Source of the DNA: Clostridiaceae bacterium | GTDB taxonomy: Bacteria; Bacillota; Clostridia; Oscillospirales; Acutalibacteraceae | Direction: 5' to 3' | NCBI GenBank assembly: GCA_016295355.1 | Contig: JAEDLK010000005.1 | Coordinates: forward strand, 3,604 to 67,603 | DNA: 64,000 nucleotides | Shown here: positions 8,298-17,944 of the stretch, piece by piece | Layout: each line of letters opens with the position of its first letter | Position numbering within the stretch: the first letter of the stretch is position 1 | Program-made: the position numbers and the translations under genes | The notes under the pieces: generated by a model | Told to the model about the DNA's origin: nothing | Databases searched by the model: none | The model's input: the letters and a program-made list of their open reading frames with translations, nothing else

Positions 8298-9674
8298 ATG
8301 CTGGATATTTCCCCGAAAACAAATCTATTAGAACAAAAAAGCTATCGTTATTCCTTGCAGGATATTCCCGAACCGAATCTGTATCGAGATGTCTACAACT
8401 ATGATGAAGTACCCCGTGTGGCTTTTAACCACCGCCGCGTGCCGATTGGTATGCCAAAAGAAATATGGATTACCGACACCTCCCTGCGAGACGGCCAACA
8501 ATCGGTAGAGCCTTACACGGTTGAACAAATCGTCAATTTGTACCGCCTGATGTCAAAACTTGGCGGCCCCTACGGCATCATCCGGCAAACGGAATTCTTT
8601 GTTTACAGCAAAAAGGATCGGGAAGCGCTGGAGAAATGTCAGGCACTGGGACTTGACTTCCCCGAAATCACCACATGGATAAGAGCGAGCAAAGAGGATT
8701 TTAAGCTGGTTAAGGATTTGAACATCCGAGAAACCGGCATTTTGGTGTCTTGCAGTGACTACCACATCTTCAAAAAACTCAAAATGTCCCGTAAGCAAGC
8801 CTTAGATCACTATCTGTCGACCGTCAGTCTGGCTTTTGAGTCAGGTGTAATGCCCCGTTGCCATTTAGAAGATATTACACGGGCTGATTTTTACGGCTTT
8901 GTGGTGCCCTTTGTCAATGAACTGATGAAGATGTCACGGGATGCCGGCATCCCGGTAAAGATCCGGGCGTGCGACACCATGGGGTACGGTATTCCCTATC
9001 CGGAGGTTGCCCTGCCCCGCAGTGTGCCGGGCATTATTTACGGCTTACAGCATTATTCCGATGTTCCGAGCGAGATGTTGGAGTGGCACGGTCACAATGA
9101 TTTTTACAAAGCTGTTTCAAACGCCTCAACCGCATGGTTGTACGGTGCCTGTGCCGTTAACTGCTCGCTGTTGGGCATCGGTGAGAGAACCGGTAACATT
9201 CCCTTGGAGGCCATGGTGATGGAATACGCTTCACTGCGCGGTTCATTAGACGGAATGGATCCCACGGTGATTACCGAGATTGCCGATTATTTCCGTAAGG
9301 ACATCGGGTATGATATTCCTCCCATGACGCCCTTTGTCGGCCGCGATTTCAATGTAACCCGCGCCGGTATTCATGCTGACGGCCTGTTAAAAGATCAGGA
9401 AATCTATAACATCTTTAATACCGAAAAAATTCTCGGCCGCCGTCCCACGGTGATGCTGTCAAACACCTCGGGACTGGCCGGCATTGCCTACTGGATCAAC
9501 GAAAATTATGCGCTTTCAGGCAGTCAGGCTATTGATAAAAAAGATCCGTTAGTGGCTCATTTGAAGGAATGGATTGACGAGATCTACGCCGGCGGACGCC
9601 AAACCTCGCTCTCGGTACATGAGATAGAGGAAAAAATCGAGACCCTGTGCAAGGGACGATTCCGCAGGTTATAA
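8298..9674 (+). CDS. Predicted Re-citrate synthase (homocitrate/isopropylmalate synthase superfamily)
   Basis: HMGL/DRE-TIM-type acyltransferase expected to condense acetyl-CoA with oxaloacetate to citrate. ITDTSLRDGQQSVEP (58-72) is the DRE-TIM metal and active-site motif; EWHGHNDF holds the HxH metal ligands, and NCSLLGIGERTGNIPLE the third loop. At 458 aa it matches the size of Clostridium kluyveri Re-citrate synthase, which belongs to this superfamily. The sequence alone cannot separate it from homocitrate synthase. The aconitase and isocitrate dehydrogenase downstream argue strongly for citrate, feeding 2-oxoglutarate and glutamate synthesis in an organism without a full Krebs cycle. ATG 8298 follows AAGGAGG. 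Confidence 0.8.
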   Translation: MLDISPKTNLLEQKSYRYSLQDIPEPNLYRDVYNYDEVPRVAFNHRRVPIGMPKEIWITDTSLRDGQQSVEPYTVEQIVNLYRLMSKLGGPYGIIRQTEFFVYSKKDREALEKCQALGLDFPEITTWIRASKEDFKLVKDLNIRETGILVSCSDYHIFKKLKMSRKQALDHYLSTVSLAFESGVMPRCHLEDITRADFYGFVVPFVNELMKMSRDAGIPVKIRACDTMGYGIPYPEVALPRSVPGIIYGLQHYSDVPSEMLEWHGHNDFYKAVSNASTAWLYGACAVNCSLLGIGERTGNIPLEAMVMEYASLRGSLDGMDPTVITEIADYFRKDIGYDIPPMTPFVGRDFNVTRAGIHADGLLKDQEIYNIFNTEKILGRRPTVMLSNTSGLAGIAYWINENYALSGSQAIDKKDPLVAHLKEWIDEIYAGGRQTSLSVHEIEEKIETLCKGRFRRL

Positions 9675-9686
9675 GGAGGAAAAAGC

Positions 9687-10340
9687 ATGGATCACAAGCC
9701 TGTTTCACTGGCAAATCAGGTTTTTGAACAACTGGAAAATGACATTTTAAGCGGCAAGTATAAACGGGGAGAGGTGCTGACCGAGCTGACCCTTTGTCAG
9801 AGTCTGGGTGTCAGCCGTACCCCTGTCCGTGAGGCACTTCGGCGGCTGTCCCAGGAGCATTTGATTGAGGAAATATCACGGGGCAATCTTGTATTAGGCA
9901 TCGACCGAAAGGATCTTGAGGATATTTACACCATACGGCAGGCCATTGAGCCTCTGACGGCGGCTATGGCCGCCGTCAATGCCACCGATGATGAATTAAA
10001 AGAGATGAAGGAAACCATAGAGCTTCAGGAGTTCTATCTACAAAAAAACGATCCTTTACATATACGCCAAATGGACAGCGAGTTTCACCGACAGCTATAC
10101 GCCGCCAGCCATAGAACCGTCCTTTTTGATACCCTAATGCCGCTTCACAAAAAGGTTCAAAAGTACCGCAAGCTCTCTGTCGAGGATCACGGTCGGGCGG
10201 CCATCTCGGTGTCGGAGCACGCTGCTATTCTTGCCGCCGTCATATCAAGGAATAAGGAAAAGGCTAGGGACGCCATGAGCTGCCATATTGCAAATGCCTA
10301 TGACAGCATTATGAGGGAGGAGCATATACAATGGGATTAA
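9687..10340 (+). CDS. GntR-family regulator with FCD ligand-binding domain
   Basis: N-terminal winged helix-turn-helix (about residues 5-72) with the family motif LGVSRTPVREALRRL. An all-alpha FCD domain follows (about 78-210). Acid and histidine residues in MDSEFHRQLYAA, SEHAAILAA and SCHIANAY probably bind a metal that contacts a carboxylate ligand. FCD regulators commonly sense organic acids, so citrate, isocitrate or 2-oxoglutarate are sensible candidates. It is embedded in the operon, 12 nt after the synthase gene and overlapping the aconitase start by 10 nt. The palindrome at 8261-8284 is the likely operator. Start ATG 9687 follows AAGGAGG. Confidence 0.88.
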   Translation: MDHKPVSLANQVFEQLENDILSGKYKRGEVLTELTLCQSLGVSRTPVREALRRLSQEHLIEEISRGNLVLGIDRKDLEDIYTIRQAIEPLTAAMAAVNATDDELKEMKETIELQEFYLQKNDPLHIRQMDSEFHRQLYAASHRTVLFDTLMPLHKKVQKYRKLSVEDHGRAAISVSEHAAILAAVISRNKEKARDAMSCHIANAYDSIMREEHIQWD

Positions 10341-12262
10341 CACTGGCACAAAAAATCATTAAGGAGCATTTGGTGAGCGGAACAATGGTTCCGGGCACCG
10401 AAATTTCTCTGCGCATTGACCAAACACTGACTCAGGATGCCACCGGCACCATGGCGTATTTGGAATTTGAAAGTATGGGTATTGACCGGGTTCGCACCAA
10501 GAAAAGCGTTGCCTATATTGATCATAACACCCTGCAATCGGGCTTTGAAAACGCCGACGATCATCGGTATATTCAGTCCGTGGCCAAAAAGCACGGCATT
10601 TGGTTTTCACGGCCCGGCAACGGCATTTGCCACCAGGTGCATCTGGAACGGTTCGGCATTCCCGGACAAACGCTCATCGGGTCAGACAGTCATACCCCCA
10701 CCGCCGGCGGACTCGGTATGTTGGCCTTCGGTGCCGGAGGCATGGATGTTGCGGTTGCGATGGGCGGCGGTGCCTATTACATCACCATGCCCAAAATGTT
10801 TAAGGTCAATCTGACCGGACGGTTGCGCCCCTTTGTCACCGCTAAGGATGTCAGCCTTGAAATTCTGCGAATTTTATCTGTCAAGGGCGGTGTCGGTGCC
10901 ATTTTGGAATGGGGCGGCGAAGGATTAGCCTCTTTGAGCGTACCGGAGCGGGCCACCATCACCAACATGGGCACCGAGCTGGGTGCCACCACCTCTCTGT
11001 TCCCCTCTGACGAGGTAACAAGAGACTTTTTACGCCGGCAGGGGCGAGAGCAGGATTATACACCTCTTTTCTCTGATGCAGATGCTGTTTACGACCGTGT
11101 GATTGACATTGACCTGTCTACACTGGTACCGCTGATTGCCTGCCCTCACAGCCCCGATAGGATTGTGACGGTGGAAAGCCTGAAGGGAACCAAGGTTGAT
11201 CAGGTTTGCATCGGCTCGTGTACAAACTCTTCCTTGCTTGACTTGTTAAAGGTAGCGTCGTTGTTAAAGGGCAAAACCATTTGCGACAGCGTCAGCGTCT
11301 CGGTATCGCCCGGTTCCAAACAGGTATTATCCATGCTGGCCGACAGCGGTGCTCTTTCGGATATTCTATCCAGCGGCGCCCGTGTACTGGAATGTGCCTG
11401 CGGACCTTGCATCGGCATGGGCTTTTCCCCCAACTCTGCCGGGGTTTCCCTTCGCACCTTCAATCGGAACTTTGAGGGGCGGAGCGGAACGGCGGATGCC
11501 AGAGTTTATTTGGTGTCTCCCGAAACAGCGGTAGCGGCCGCTCTGACGGGAGAGATCACCGATCCCCGTCTGCTCGGCGAAGCACCTGATGTCTGCCTAC
11601 CGGAACGCTTTAAGCTGGATGACACCGCCGTCTTGCCACCGGCCGACGAATCAGAAGCCTCCGATGTTCAGGTGCTGCGCGGCCCGAATATCAAAGAATT
11701 CCCCGTGGCAAAAAAAGGAGCCGATTGCCTGTGTGTTCCGGTTTCCCTAAAGGTCGCAGACAATATTACCACCGACCATATCATGCCGGCCGGAGCCAAA
11801 ATTCTGCCCTACCGCTCCAACATTCCGTATTTGTCCCGCTTCTGCTTTGCCGTATGTGATCAAGGCTTCAGCGAACGAGCCGCATCATTGGGCGAAAGTA
11901 TCATCATCGGCGGCAGCAATTACGGACAGGGTTCCAGTAGAGAGCACGCCGCCTTAGTACCGATGTATTTGGGCGTGCGCTGTGTTATTGCCAAGAGCTT
12001 TGCCCGTATTCATGTGGCCAATCTCATTAACGCCGGTATTGTCCCGCTTGTCTTTGAAAACCCCGACGATTACGACACGATTGACCAAGGAGACACCCTT
12101 TCCCTTTGCCATCTGTTCCAAGGCATGGAAAATGGGCGCATCAAGCTGGAAAACAAAACAAAGGGAACCTTTTTCTATGTAACGGCCGACTTCACCGACC
12201 GTCAAAAAAGCATTCTGAAGGCCGGCGGATTACTGCCCTATACCAAGGAGGCTAACCAATGA
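10331..12262 (+). CDS. acnA: Aconitate hydratase
   Basis: Interconverts citrate and isocitrate through a [4Fe-4S] cluster. Cluster ligands are visible in CIGSCTNSSL and, further on, CACGPCIGMG (the CxxC pair). GSDSHTPTAGGLGMLAFGAGG is the conserved active-site loop, and a C-terminal swivel domain carries GGSNYGQGSSREHAALVP. At 643 aa it belongs to the shorter bacterial class, not the roughly 890-aa AcnA or AcnB forms. ATG 10331 is preceded by GGGAGGAG and overlaps the regulator gene's last codons. Confidence 0.92.
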   Translation: MGLTLAQKIIKEHLVSGTMVPGTEISLRIDQTLTQDATGTMAYLEFESMGIDRVRTKKSVAYIDHNTLQSGFENADDHRYIQSVAKKHGIWFSRPGNGICHQVHLERFGIPGQTLIGSDSHTPTAGGLGMLAFGAGGMDVAVAMGGGAYYITMPKMFKVNLTGRLRPFVTAKDVSLEILRILSVKGGVGAILEWGGEGLASLSVPERATITNMGTELGATTSLFPSDEVTRDFLRRQGREQDYTPLFSDADAVYDRVIDIDLSTLVPLIACPHSPDRIVTVESLKGTKVDQVCIGSCTNSSLLDLLKVASLLKGKTICDSVSVSVSPGSKQVLSMLADSGALSDILSSGARVLECACGPCIGMGFSPNSAGVSLRTFNRNFEGRSGTADARVYLVSPETAVAAALTGEITDPRLLGEAPDVCLPERFKLDDTAVLPPADESEASDVQVLRGPNIKEFPVAKKGADCLCVPVSLKVADNITTDHIMPAGAKILPYRSNIPYLSRFCFAVCDQGFSERAASLGESIIIGGSNYGQGSSREHAALVPMYLGVRCVIAKSFARIHVANLINAGIVPLVFENPDDYDTIDQGDTLSLCHLFQGMENGRIKLENKTKGTFFYVTADFTDRQKSILKAGGLLPYTKEANQ

Positions 12263-13386
12263 GAGATGCTGAAATTCGTACCGCCGTTGAGCATTTCGAG
12301 GCTCTTTTGAGACGGCAACTGCAACGAGCCGACGACATGAAGCATGCACCGGCCGCACGCCATTACACGACGGACACCCCTGTGACCATTGGGCTTGTAG
12401 GCGGTGACGGAATCGGCCCCATCATTATGGAACAGGCCACCCGTGTGCTTTCGGTGTTATTAAAGGATGAAATAGAGGCCAAAACCGTCACCCTGCGTCG
12501 CATCGACGGTTTGACCCTTGAAAACCGCTTGGCGGTAGGACAGGCTGTTCCGGACGATGTTCTGGCCTCTCTGAAAGAATGTGATCTGTTTCTAAAGGGG
12601 CCGACCACCACGCCCAAGGGCGGAAAAATGGAGAGTGCCAATGTGGCCTTGCGTCGTGAACTGGATTTATATGCCAACATTCGGCCGGTCTGCGTAAAAG
12701 AGCAGGGCATTGACTGGATTTTTTACCGTGAAAACACCGAGGGCGAATATGTGTTGGGCTCCAGCGGCATAGAGATTCCGGGCGCATTGGCCATGGACTT
12801 CAAGGTCACGACCGATTGCGGCACCCGACGGATTGCCAAGGCAGCCTTTGACTATGCCAAGGCCAACGGAAAAACCAACGTTGCCATTGTCACCAAAGCG
12901 AACATCATGAAGAAAACCGATGGTAATTTTTCGGCTATTTGCCACGAGGTCGCCTCCGATTATCCGGACATCACTGCCGAGGATTGGTATATTGACATCA
13001 TGACGGCGAATCTTGTAAACCCGGATATTCGTTCCCGTTTTCAGGTGTTTGTTCTGCCCAATCTGTACGGCGACATCATCACGGATGAAGCCGCTCAGAT
13101 TCAAGGCGGTGTCGGCACGGCCGGCAGTGCCAATATCGGCGACCGTTATGCCATGTTTGAGGCCATTCACGGATCGGCTCCCCGTCTCATTGAAGAGGGC
13201 CTGGGTGATTATGCCAATCCGCAAAGCATCCTCAAAGCGGCCGCTATGATGCTGCGCCACATGGCTCGTTTTTCTCTTGCAGATCGTTTGGAGAGAGCCT
13301 TAGAGGAGGAGCCGTTCCGTTCGGCAGCCGACGGTAGAGGCGACACCGCCAAAGGCTATACCGACCGTCTGATAGAACGGCTGTAA
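12259..13386 (+). CDS. icd: Isocitrate/isopropylmalate dehydrogenase-family protein, predicted isocitrate dehydrogenase
   Basis: Oxidatively decarboxylates isocitrate to 2-oxoglutarate. A 40-residue N-terminal extension precedes the beta-decarboxylating dehydrogenase core VTIGLVGGDGIGPIIMEQAT. Substrate-site features are TTPKGGKMESANVALRRELDLY (split as TTPKGG and ANVALRREL), FYRENTEGEY and NLYGDIITDEAAQIQGG. The cofactor region AIHGSAPRLIEEG is of the NAD type rather than the E. coli NADP type, but this is tentative. Its ATGA start overlaps the aconitase stop. Operon context favours isocitrate over isopropylmalate. The operon ends at the terminator near 13446. Confidence 0.87.
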   Translation: MRDAEIRTAVEHFEALLRRQLQRADDMKHAPAARHYTTDTPVTIGLVGGDGIGPIIMEQATRVLSVLLKDEIEAKTVTLRRIDGLTLENRLAVGQAVPDDVLASLKECDLFLKGPTTTPKGGKMESANVALRRELDLYANIRPVCVKEQGIDWIFYRENTEGEYVLGSSGIEIPGALAMDFKVTTDCGTRRIAKAAFDYAKANGKTNVAIVTKANIMKKTDGNFSAICHEVASDYPDITAEDWYIDIMTANLVNPDIRSRFQVFVLPNLYGDIITDEAAQIQGGVGTAGSANIGDRYAMFEAIHGSAPRLIEEGLGDYANPQSILKAAAMMLRHMARFSLADRLERALEEEPFRSAADGRGDTAKGYTDRLIERL

Positions 13387-13775
13387 CATCACGCCTGTCA
13401 TAAGGCTTTAACGGCACAGACCGTCACACCTCTCAAACAACAAGAAAGAGTACCGCTCACAAACAAGGCACAAAGCCGTGAGCGATACTCTTTTTATTTG
13501 TTTTACCAAAGCCTTCAGCTCGCATCGGTTTTACGGTATCTTTTGCCGATGCCTCATCGTACAAATACTTACCAATACGGTGTAACGGCTGTGCTTTGGT
13601 CTCTTTTAGAGAAAAACTTACCCATAACATGGTTTGACCAAAAAGGTATGACGGTTTGTGCGAATACCTACGAAGCAAAGTCCATTGGGCTGCCAACTAT
13701 GAGCGACCATGAGCCGGAAGCCGCCTAAAAACCGCCCTTTAAGGCCATTTTGTTAACCGCTTTGGTTATGCCCGA
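13387..13775. other. Convergent intergenic region
   Basis: 389 bases between two convergent operons. It holds the citrate-operon terminator. The remaining 270 bases contain only short opposing ORFs without ribosome binding sites and no RNA gene or repeat that I could recognise. Confidence 0.5.
13446..13500 (+). terminator. Rho-independent terminator of the citrate operon
   Basis: Long stem AAGAGTACCGCTCAC / GTGAGCGATACTCTT (one mismatch) followed by a T-rich tract. Confidence 0.85.
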
Positions 13776-15173
13776 TTACTTGCAGAATTCAGCCATAGCA
13801 CGATAACACATATACACATCCAACTTGGCCGTGGTTTCAAACGGCGCGTGCATGGACAGAACCGGCACACCCAAATCAATCACATCCGCTCCCAAATTGG
13901 CCACATACATGGCTACCGTCCCGCCACCGCCGATATCCACCCTGCCAAGCTCACCGGTTTGCCAAATGATGCCGGCATCGTCCAACAACTGGCGGACATA
14001 CCCGACATATTCCGCCGAAGCATCACTGGTACCCGCTTTGCCTCTCGAACCGGTGTACTTTGTCAGACACACACCGTAGTTGAGATAACTGGCGTTTTTA
14101 GCTTCCATAACATCCTTAAAGGTCGGATCGGTGGCCGCATTCACATCGGCCGACAGGCATTTGGTGCGGCGCAGAGCCAAAGTAACATCACCGCCCTGCA
14201 TCCGGCAAAGGTCACCCACGGTGTACTTTAAGAAAGCCGAGTTCAAGCCGGTGTTGCCGTCCGACCCGATCTCCTCCTTGTCGGTTAACACCGCCATGGC
14301 TGTGTAACGGGGATTTTCGGTATCGCAAATCGCCCGAAGTGCCGGATAGGCACAAACCCGGTCGTCCTGTCCGTACGAGCCGATCATAGAGCGGTCAAAG
14401 CCGATATCACTGGCTGTAAAGGCCGGCACACATTCCAGTTCGGCCGACAAAAAGTCGCTTTCGGTAATGCCGTATTTTTCAAACAGCAGCTCCAAAATGT
14501 TCAGCTTGACCAGTTCGCTGGCTTTATCGTCACGGAACGGACGGCTGCCCACTAAAACATTGAGTTCCTCGCCCTTAATCCCCTCATTTAAGGTGCGCTT
14601 GTTCTGCTCGCTTGCCAAATGCGGCAGTAAATCATTCACCACAAATTTCGGTTCGTCAGCCTGTTCACCGAGGCTCACCGTAACCGTTTTACCGTCACGC
14701 AACGCAAACACGCCGTGCAGGGCCAGCGGAACGGCTGTCCATTGATACTTCTTTATACCGCCGTAGTAATGAGTCTTTAACAGTGCCAATTCCAGATCCT
14801 CATACAGTGGATTCGGCTTAATATCCAACCGAGGAGAATCAATATGAGCGGCTGTCAAGCGAAGGCCGTTCTCGACCGGCTCGGTACCGATGACGGCAAA
14901 GGCCACTGTCTTGCCCCGATTGTTAAAGTAAACCTTTTCGCCGGCGGCATAGGTTTGGCCCTCTTCAAACGGCACAAAGCCCTTGCTCTCGGCCAATTTG
15001 ACGGCCTCGATAACCGCCTCTCTCTCGGTTTTGGCGGCATTCAAAAACGCCTTATAGTCCTCGCAAAATGCATACGCCTTTTCAATGCAGTCATCCGACA
15101 CCCGTAAAAGACCGTTTTTACGATTCAGACATAAATGATCCTTTAATTGCTCTGCTTTGGTTTTTTCGCTCAT
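13776..15173 (-). CDS. apeB: M18-family aminopeptidase
   Basis: Zinc aminopeptidase of the aspartyl aminopeptidase family, releasing N-terminal residues from peptides in the cytoplasm. Metal and catalytic motifs seen are AAHIDSPRLDIKP (first His/Asp), LTDKEEIGSDGNTG (Glu-Glu pair), SADVNAATDPTF and a late LSMHAPFETTAKLD with the final His. GGGGTVAMYVANLG precedes the last. At 465 aa it has normal family length. It overlaps coaE by 4 nt (ATGA), so the two are translationally coupled. Confidence 0.92.
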   Translation of the reverse strand: MSEKTKAEQLKDHLCLNRKNGLLRVSDDCIEKAYAFCEDYKAFLNAAKTEREAVIEAVKLAESKGFVPFEEGQTYAAGEKVYFNNRGKTVAFAVIGTEPVENGLRLTAAHIDSPRLDIKPNPLYEDLELALLKTHYYGGIKKYQWTAVPLALHGVFALRDGKTVTVSLGEQADEPKFVVNDLLPHLASEQNKRTLNEGIKGEELNVLVGSRPFRDDKASELVKLNILELLFEKYGITESDFLSAELECVPAFTASDIGFDRSMIGSYGQDDRVCAYPALRAICDTENPRYTAMAVLTDKEEIGSDGNTGLNSAFLKYTVGDLCRMQGGDVTLALRRTKCLSADVNAATDPTFKDVMEAKNASYLNYGVCLTKYTGSRGKAGTSDASAEYVGYVRQLLDDAGIIWQTGELGRVDIGGGGTVAMYVANLGADVIDLGVPVLSMHAPFETTAKLDVYMCYRAMAEFCK

Positions 15174-15775
15174 GATTCTATCTCCTTCATCAGTTTAATA
15201 AGCATGGCCGAAACCGATTCCGCCAGTTCTTGTTTTGTTGCGTTGTTATACACGACATAGTTTGTCCGATCGGTGTAAAACTCATCCGGCTGTCCGACCG
15301 ATAACCGACTGTCAGCTTGCGTTTCGCTCAACGAATCTCGGCTGATGATTCTGGTTCGACAGAGCGTTCTGTCACACAATAAGGCCACCACCGCCATGCA
15401 AATCTCATCCAATCCGCTTTCAAACAGCGTCGGGGCATCCAACAAAATGCGGTCACTGTCATTCTCTTCAATTTGTCGCAAAATCTCCTCGTCAATAAAG
15501 GGAAGCACCATATTGTTTAATTGCTGTTTGTGTGCTTCATCGGCAAAGGCCACCGTCGCCAACGCCCGACGGTTGATTTTTCCGTCTGTCAAAATATCCT
15601 GCCCGAACGCCTTGACCAACTGTGCCACGCACAGTGGATTGGTGTCGTAGACATGGCGGCAAACGGCATCACAGTCGATGCAGTAAAAGCCGTGTTGCTT
15701 AAACACCGCCGCGGCGGTGCTTTTGCCGGCACCGCTCGGACCGGTCAGACCGATCACCGTTTTGCGTTTTGTCAT
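15170..15775 (-). CDS. coaE: Dephospho-CoA kinase
   Basis: Last step of coenzyme A synthesis, phosphorylating the 3'-hydroxyl of dephospho-CoA. The P-loop GLTGPSGAGKST lies at residues 9-20, followed by the family's DCDAVCRHVYD substrate motif (34-44), LLDAPTLFESGLDE and RIISRDSL. At 201 aa it is typical. It is sandwiched between sua5 and the M18 peptidase with 4-nt overlaps on both sides. Confidence 0.93.
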   Translation of the reverse strand: MTKRKTVIGLTGPSGAGKSTAAAVFKQHGFYCIDCDAVCRHVYDTNPLCVAQLVKAFGQDILTDGKINRRALATVAFADEAHKQQLNNMVLPFIDEEILRQIEENDSDRILLDAPTLFESGLDEICMAVVALLCDRTLCRTRIISRDSLSETQADSRLSVGQPDEFYTDRTNYVVYNNATKQELAESVSAMLIKLMKEIES

Positions 15776-16797
15776 AAAACCACCTTCCGATAACCGCAGG
15801 AACGAATGGCACGGTTATAAACCGCCAAGCTGACGCCGGTTTGACCCGGTGCGTGAAGATAAGCCTTTTCGATCCGATCTTCATCCAGCCGTCGAAGCAC
15901 CTCAAACAACGCATAGGCCTGGGTGCGCCCGTCATCACTTGCACCGTAACAATAGACCGGCACGCCCAACCGATCGACATCCTCCTTAAAACAAACGGCG
16001 ACACCGTCTGCCTGTTCATTGACATACCGGCAGTACTGCTCCCTGTCTCCCTCCACCATAATAAGGGTTGCCTTGGGGGCATAATGCTTGTATTTCATGC
16101 CCGGAGAAGCCACCTGTTCGCCCTCTTTCGGACGGTCGAGTACCGCCGGATCAACCTCAATATCGGGCAAAACCGTCTTTAGCTGTTCCAATGTGACCGC
16201 TCCCGGACGCAACAGCCGCGGCGGATGGGCGGTTAGAGAAATCACCGTAGATTCCACTCCCACCTCACAACGGGGACCCATTAACACAGCGTCGATCGAG
16301 CCGTCTAAATCTCTTAAAACATGATCAGCCGAAATCGGACTGGGCAAGCCGGAGCGATTGGCCGAAGGTGCCGCCAAGGGAAGACCGGCCGCCCGAATCA
16401 GTTCTCGGGCAATCTGCGAGGACGGCATCCGTACGCCCACGCTGTCGAGTCCGGCACAAACGCTGTCGGCAATTCTCTCACCCTTTGGCAAAACCATGGT
16501 AAAGGGACCCGGCCAAAAGGCCTCGGCACATCGTTTGGCCTGCTCTGATACCTGTGAAGTCACCCAAGGGAGCATGGAAAGGTCGGCAATATGCACGATC
16601 AGCGGATTGTCCTGCGGACGTCCCTTGGCCGCAAACACACGGGCAATGGCGGCATCATCATAAGCCGATGCTGCCAGACCGTATACCGTCTCGGTCGGCA
16701 TAGCGACAATACCGCCGTTTGCCAATAAGTCCCCTGCCTGTTTGTAACCGGCTTGGTTTGGTATAATTCGTTTGGTTTCCATTTCTTTTTCTTCCAT
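15772..16797 (-). CDS. tsaC: L-threonylcarbamoyladenylate synthase (Sua5 type)
   Basis: Makes threonylcarbamoyl-AMP for the t6A modification at position 37 of ANN-decoding tRNAs. The YrdC domain shows GGIVAMPTETVYGLAA, KGRPQDNPLIVHI, PGPFTMVLP and SVGVRMPS. A C-terminal Sua5 domain (about residues 230-341) makes this the two-domain form. The start is uncertain. I prefer ATG 16797, after GGTGGCGA, which gives 341 aa, the normal length. The ATG at 16782, or a GTG at 16881 overlapping the prfA stop, are alternatives, the last adding a 28-residue extension without homologous features. Confidence 0.9.
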   Translation of the reverse strand: MEEKEMETKRIIPNQAGYKQAGDLLANGGIVAMPTETVYGLAASAYDDAAIARVFAAKGRPQDNPLIVHIADLSMLPWVTSQVSEQAKRCAEAFWPGPFTMVLPKGERIADSVCAGLDSVGVRMPSSQIARELIRAAGLPLAAPSANRSGLPSPISADHVLRDLDGSIDAVLMGPRCEVGVESTVISLTAHPPRLLRPGAVTLEQLKTVLPDIEVDPAVLDRPKEGEQVASPGMKYKHYAPKATLIMVEGDREQYCRYVNEQADGVAVCFKEDVDRLGVPVYCYGASDDGRTQAYALFEVLRRLDEDRIEKAYLHAPGQTGVSLAVYNRAIRSCGYRKVVL

Positions 16798-16867
16798 CCA
16801 TTCGCCACCATGGCCAGATATCCCTAAAAGCAAGCCTTTTCGGTCGATAGGCTCTGATATCCTTGAC

Positions 16868-17944
16868 TTATGCCATTTCACTGTTCTTTAACTGCTCACT
16901 GCGGTCAAATGTGGTCAGGGCATCAACGATCTCATCCAACGCCCCGTTCATCACGGCATCAATCTTGTACAGCGTCAAGCCGATCCTATGGTCGGTGACC
17001 CGACCCTGGGGAAAATTATACGTGCGAATCCTCTCACTGCGATCGCCGGTGCCCACCTGACTGCGCCGGGAAGAGGCGATCTCATTTTCTTGTTTGGCAC
17101 AGGCCTGCTCATATAACCGAGAGCGCAAAACCTTTAAGGCCTTATCCTTGTTTTTATACTGGCTTCTCTCGTCCTGGCATTCCACCACCATGCCGGTCGG
17201 CAAATGGGTGATGCGAATGGCCGAGGAGGTCTTGTTAATATGCTGACCTCCCGCACCGCTGGAACGGAAGGTATCAATTTTAAGATCCTTTGGGTTAAGT
17301 TCAAATTCCACCTCATCCGCCTCCGGCAAAACTGCCACGGTCACGGTGGAGGTATGAATCCGCCCTTGTGTCTCGGTATCGGGAACCCGTTGCACCCGAT
17401 GCACACCGCTCTCATACTTCAGTCTTGAAAAAGCACCGGCGCCGGTAATCATAAACGACACTTCCTTGTAGCCGCCCAGCTCGGTTTCATTGGCCCCGAC
17501 AACCTCGGTCTGCCAGCCCTTACTCTCGGCATACATGGTATACATTCGAAACAGTGATCCGGCAAACAGTGCCGCCTCCTCACCGCCGGCACCGCCCCGA
17601 ATCTCGATAATGACATTTTTTTCATCGTTGGGATCATGCGGCAACAGCAACAACCGCAATTCTTCCGAAAGGCATTCTTCCTCTTGTTGCGCCGTTAACA
17701 GCTCCTGTTCCACCAACGCCTTAAAATCCTTATCCAGTCCGCCGGTCTCTAACAGCGTGCGAGCCTCTTGCTTGGTAGACACCGCCTTCCGATAGGCCTT
17801 ATAGGCGTCAACAACAGGAGAGATTTGGGCGTATTCCTTACTTAAAGCGGTATATCGGTCACTGTCGCACACAACCTGAGGTTGCGTCAGCAAAACGCTG
17901 ATTTCCTCAAGCCTGGTGGCCACTCCCTCTAACTGTTCAAACAT
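16868..17944 (-). CDS. prfA: Peptide chain release factor 1
   Basis: Terminates translation at UAA and UAG. GGAGGEEAALFAGSLFRMY starts the central region; the catalytic GGQ loop is in SSGAGGQHINKTSSAIRITH. The PxT-type anticodon region is RVPDTETQGRIHTST. ATG 17944 follows GAGGGAG and gives 358 aa, the standard length. It overlaps the 3' end of the DUF951 gene by 8 nt. Confidence 0.96.
   Translation of the reverse strand: MFEQLEGVATRLEEISVLLTQPQVVCDSDRYTALSKEYAQISPVVDAYKAYRKAVSTKQEARTLLETGGLDKDFKALVEQELLTAQQEEECLSEELRLLLLPHDPNDEKNVIIEIRGGAGGEEAALFAGSLFRMYTMYAESKGWQTEVVGANETELGGYKEVSFMITGAGAFSRLKYESGVHRVQRVPDTETQGRIHTSTVTVAVLPEADEVEFELNPKDLKIDTFRSSGAGGQHINKTSSAIRITHLPTGMVVECQDERSQYKNKDKALKVLRSRLYEQACAKQENEIASSRRSQVGTGDRSERIRTYNFPQGRVTDHRIGLTLYKIDAVMNGALDEIVDALTTFDRSEQLKNSEMA

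Noticed and set aside
12667..13260. 197-aa antisense ORF inside isocitrate dehydrogenase
   Set aside because: It lies within the coding strand's shadow frame and has no ribosome binding site or family features.
13457..13696. 79-aa minus-strand ORF in the gap after icd
   Set aside because: It runs through the icd terminator, lacks a ribosome binding site and has no domain. A dispersed repeat is possible but not supported here.
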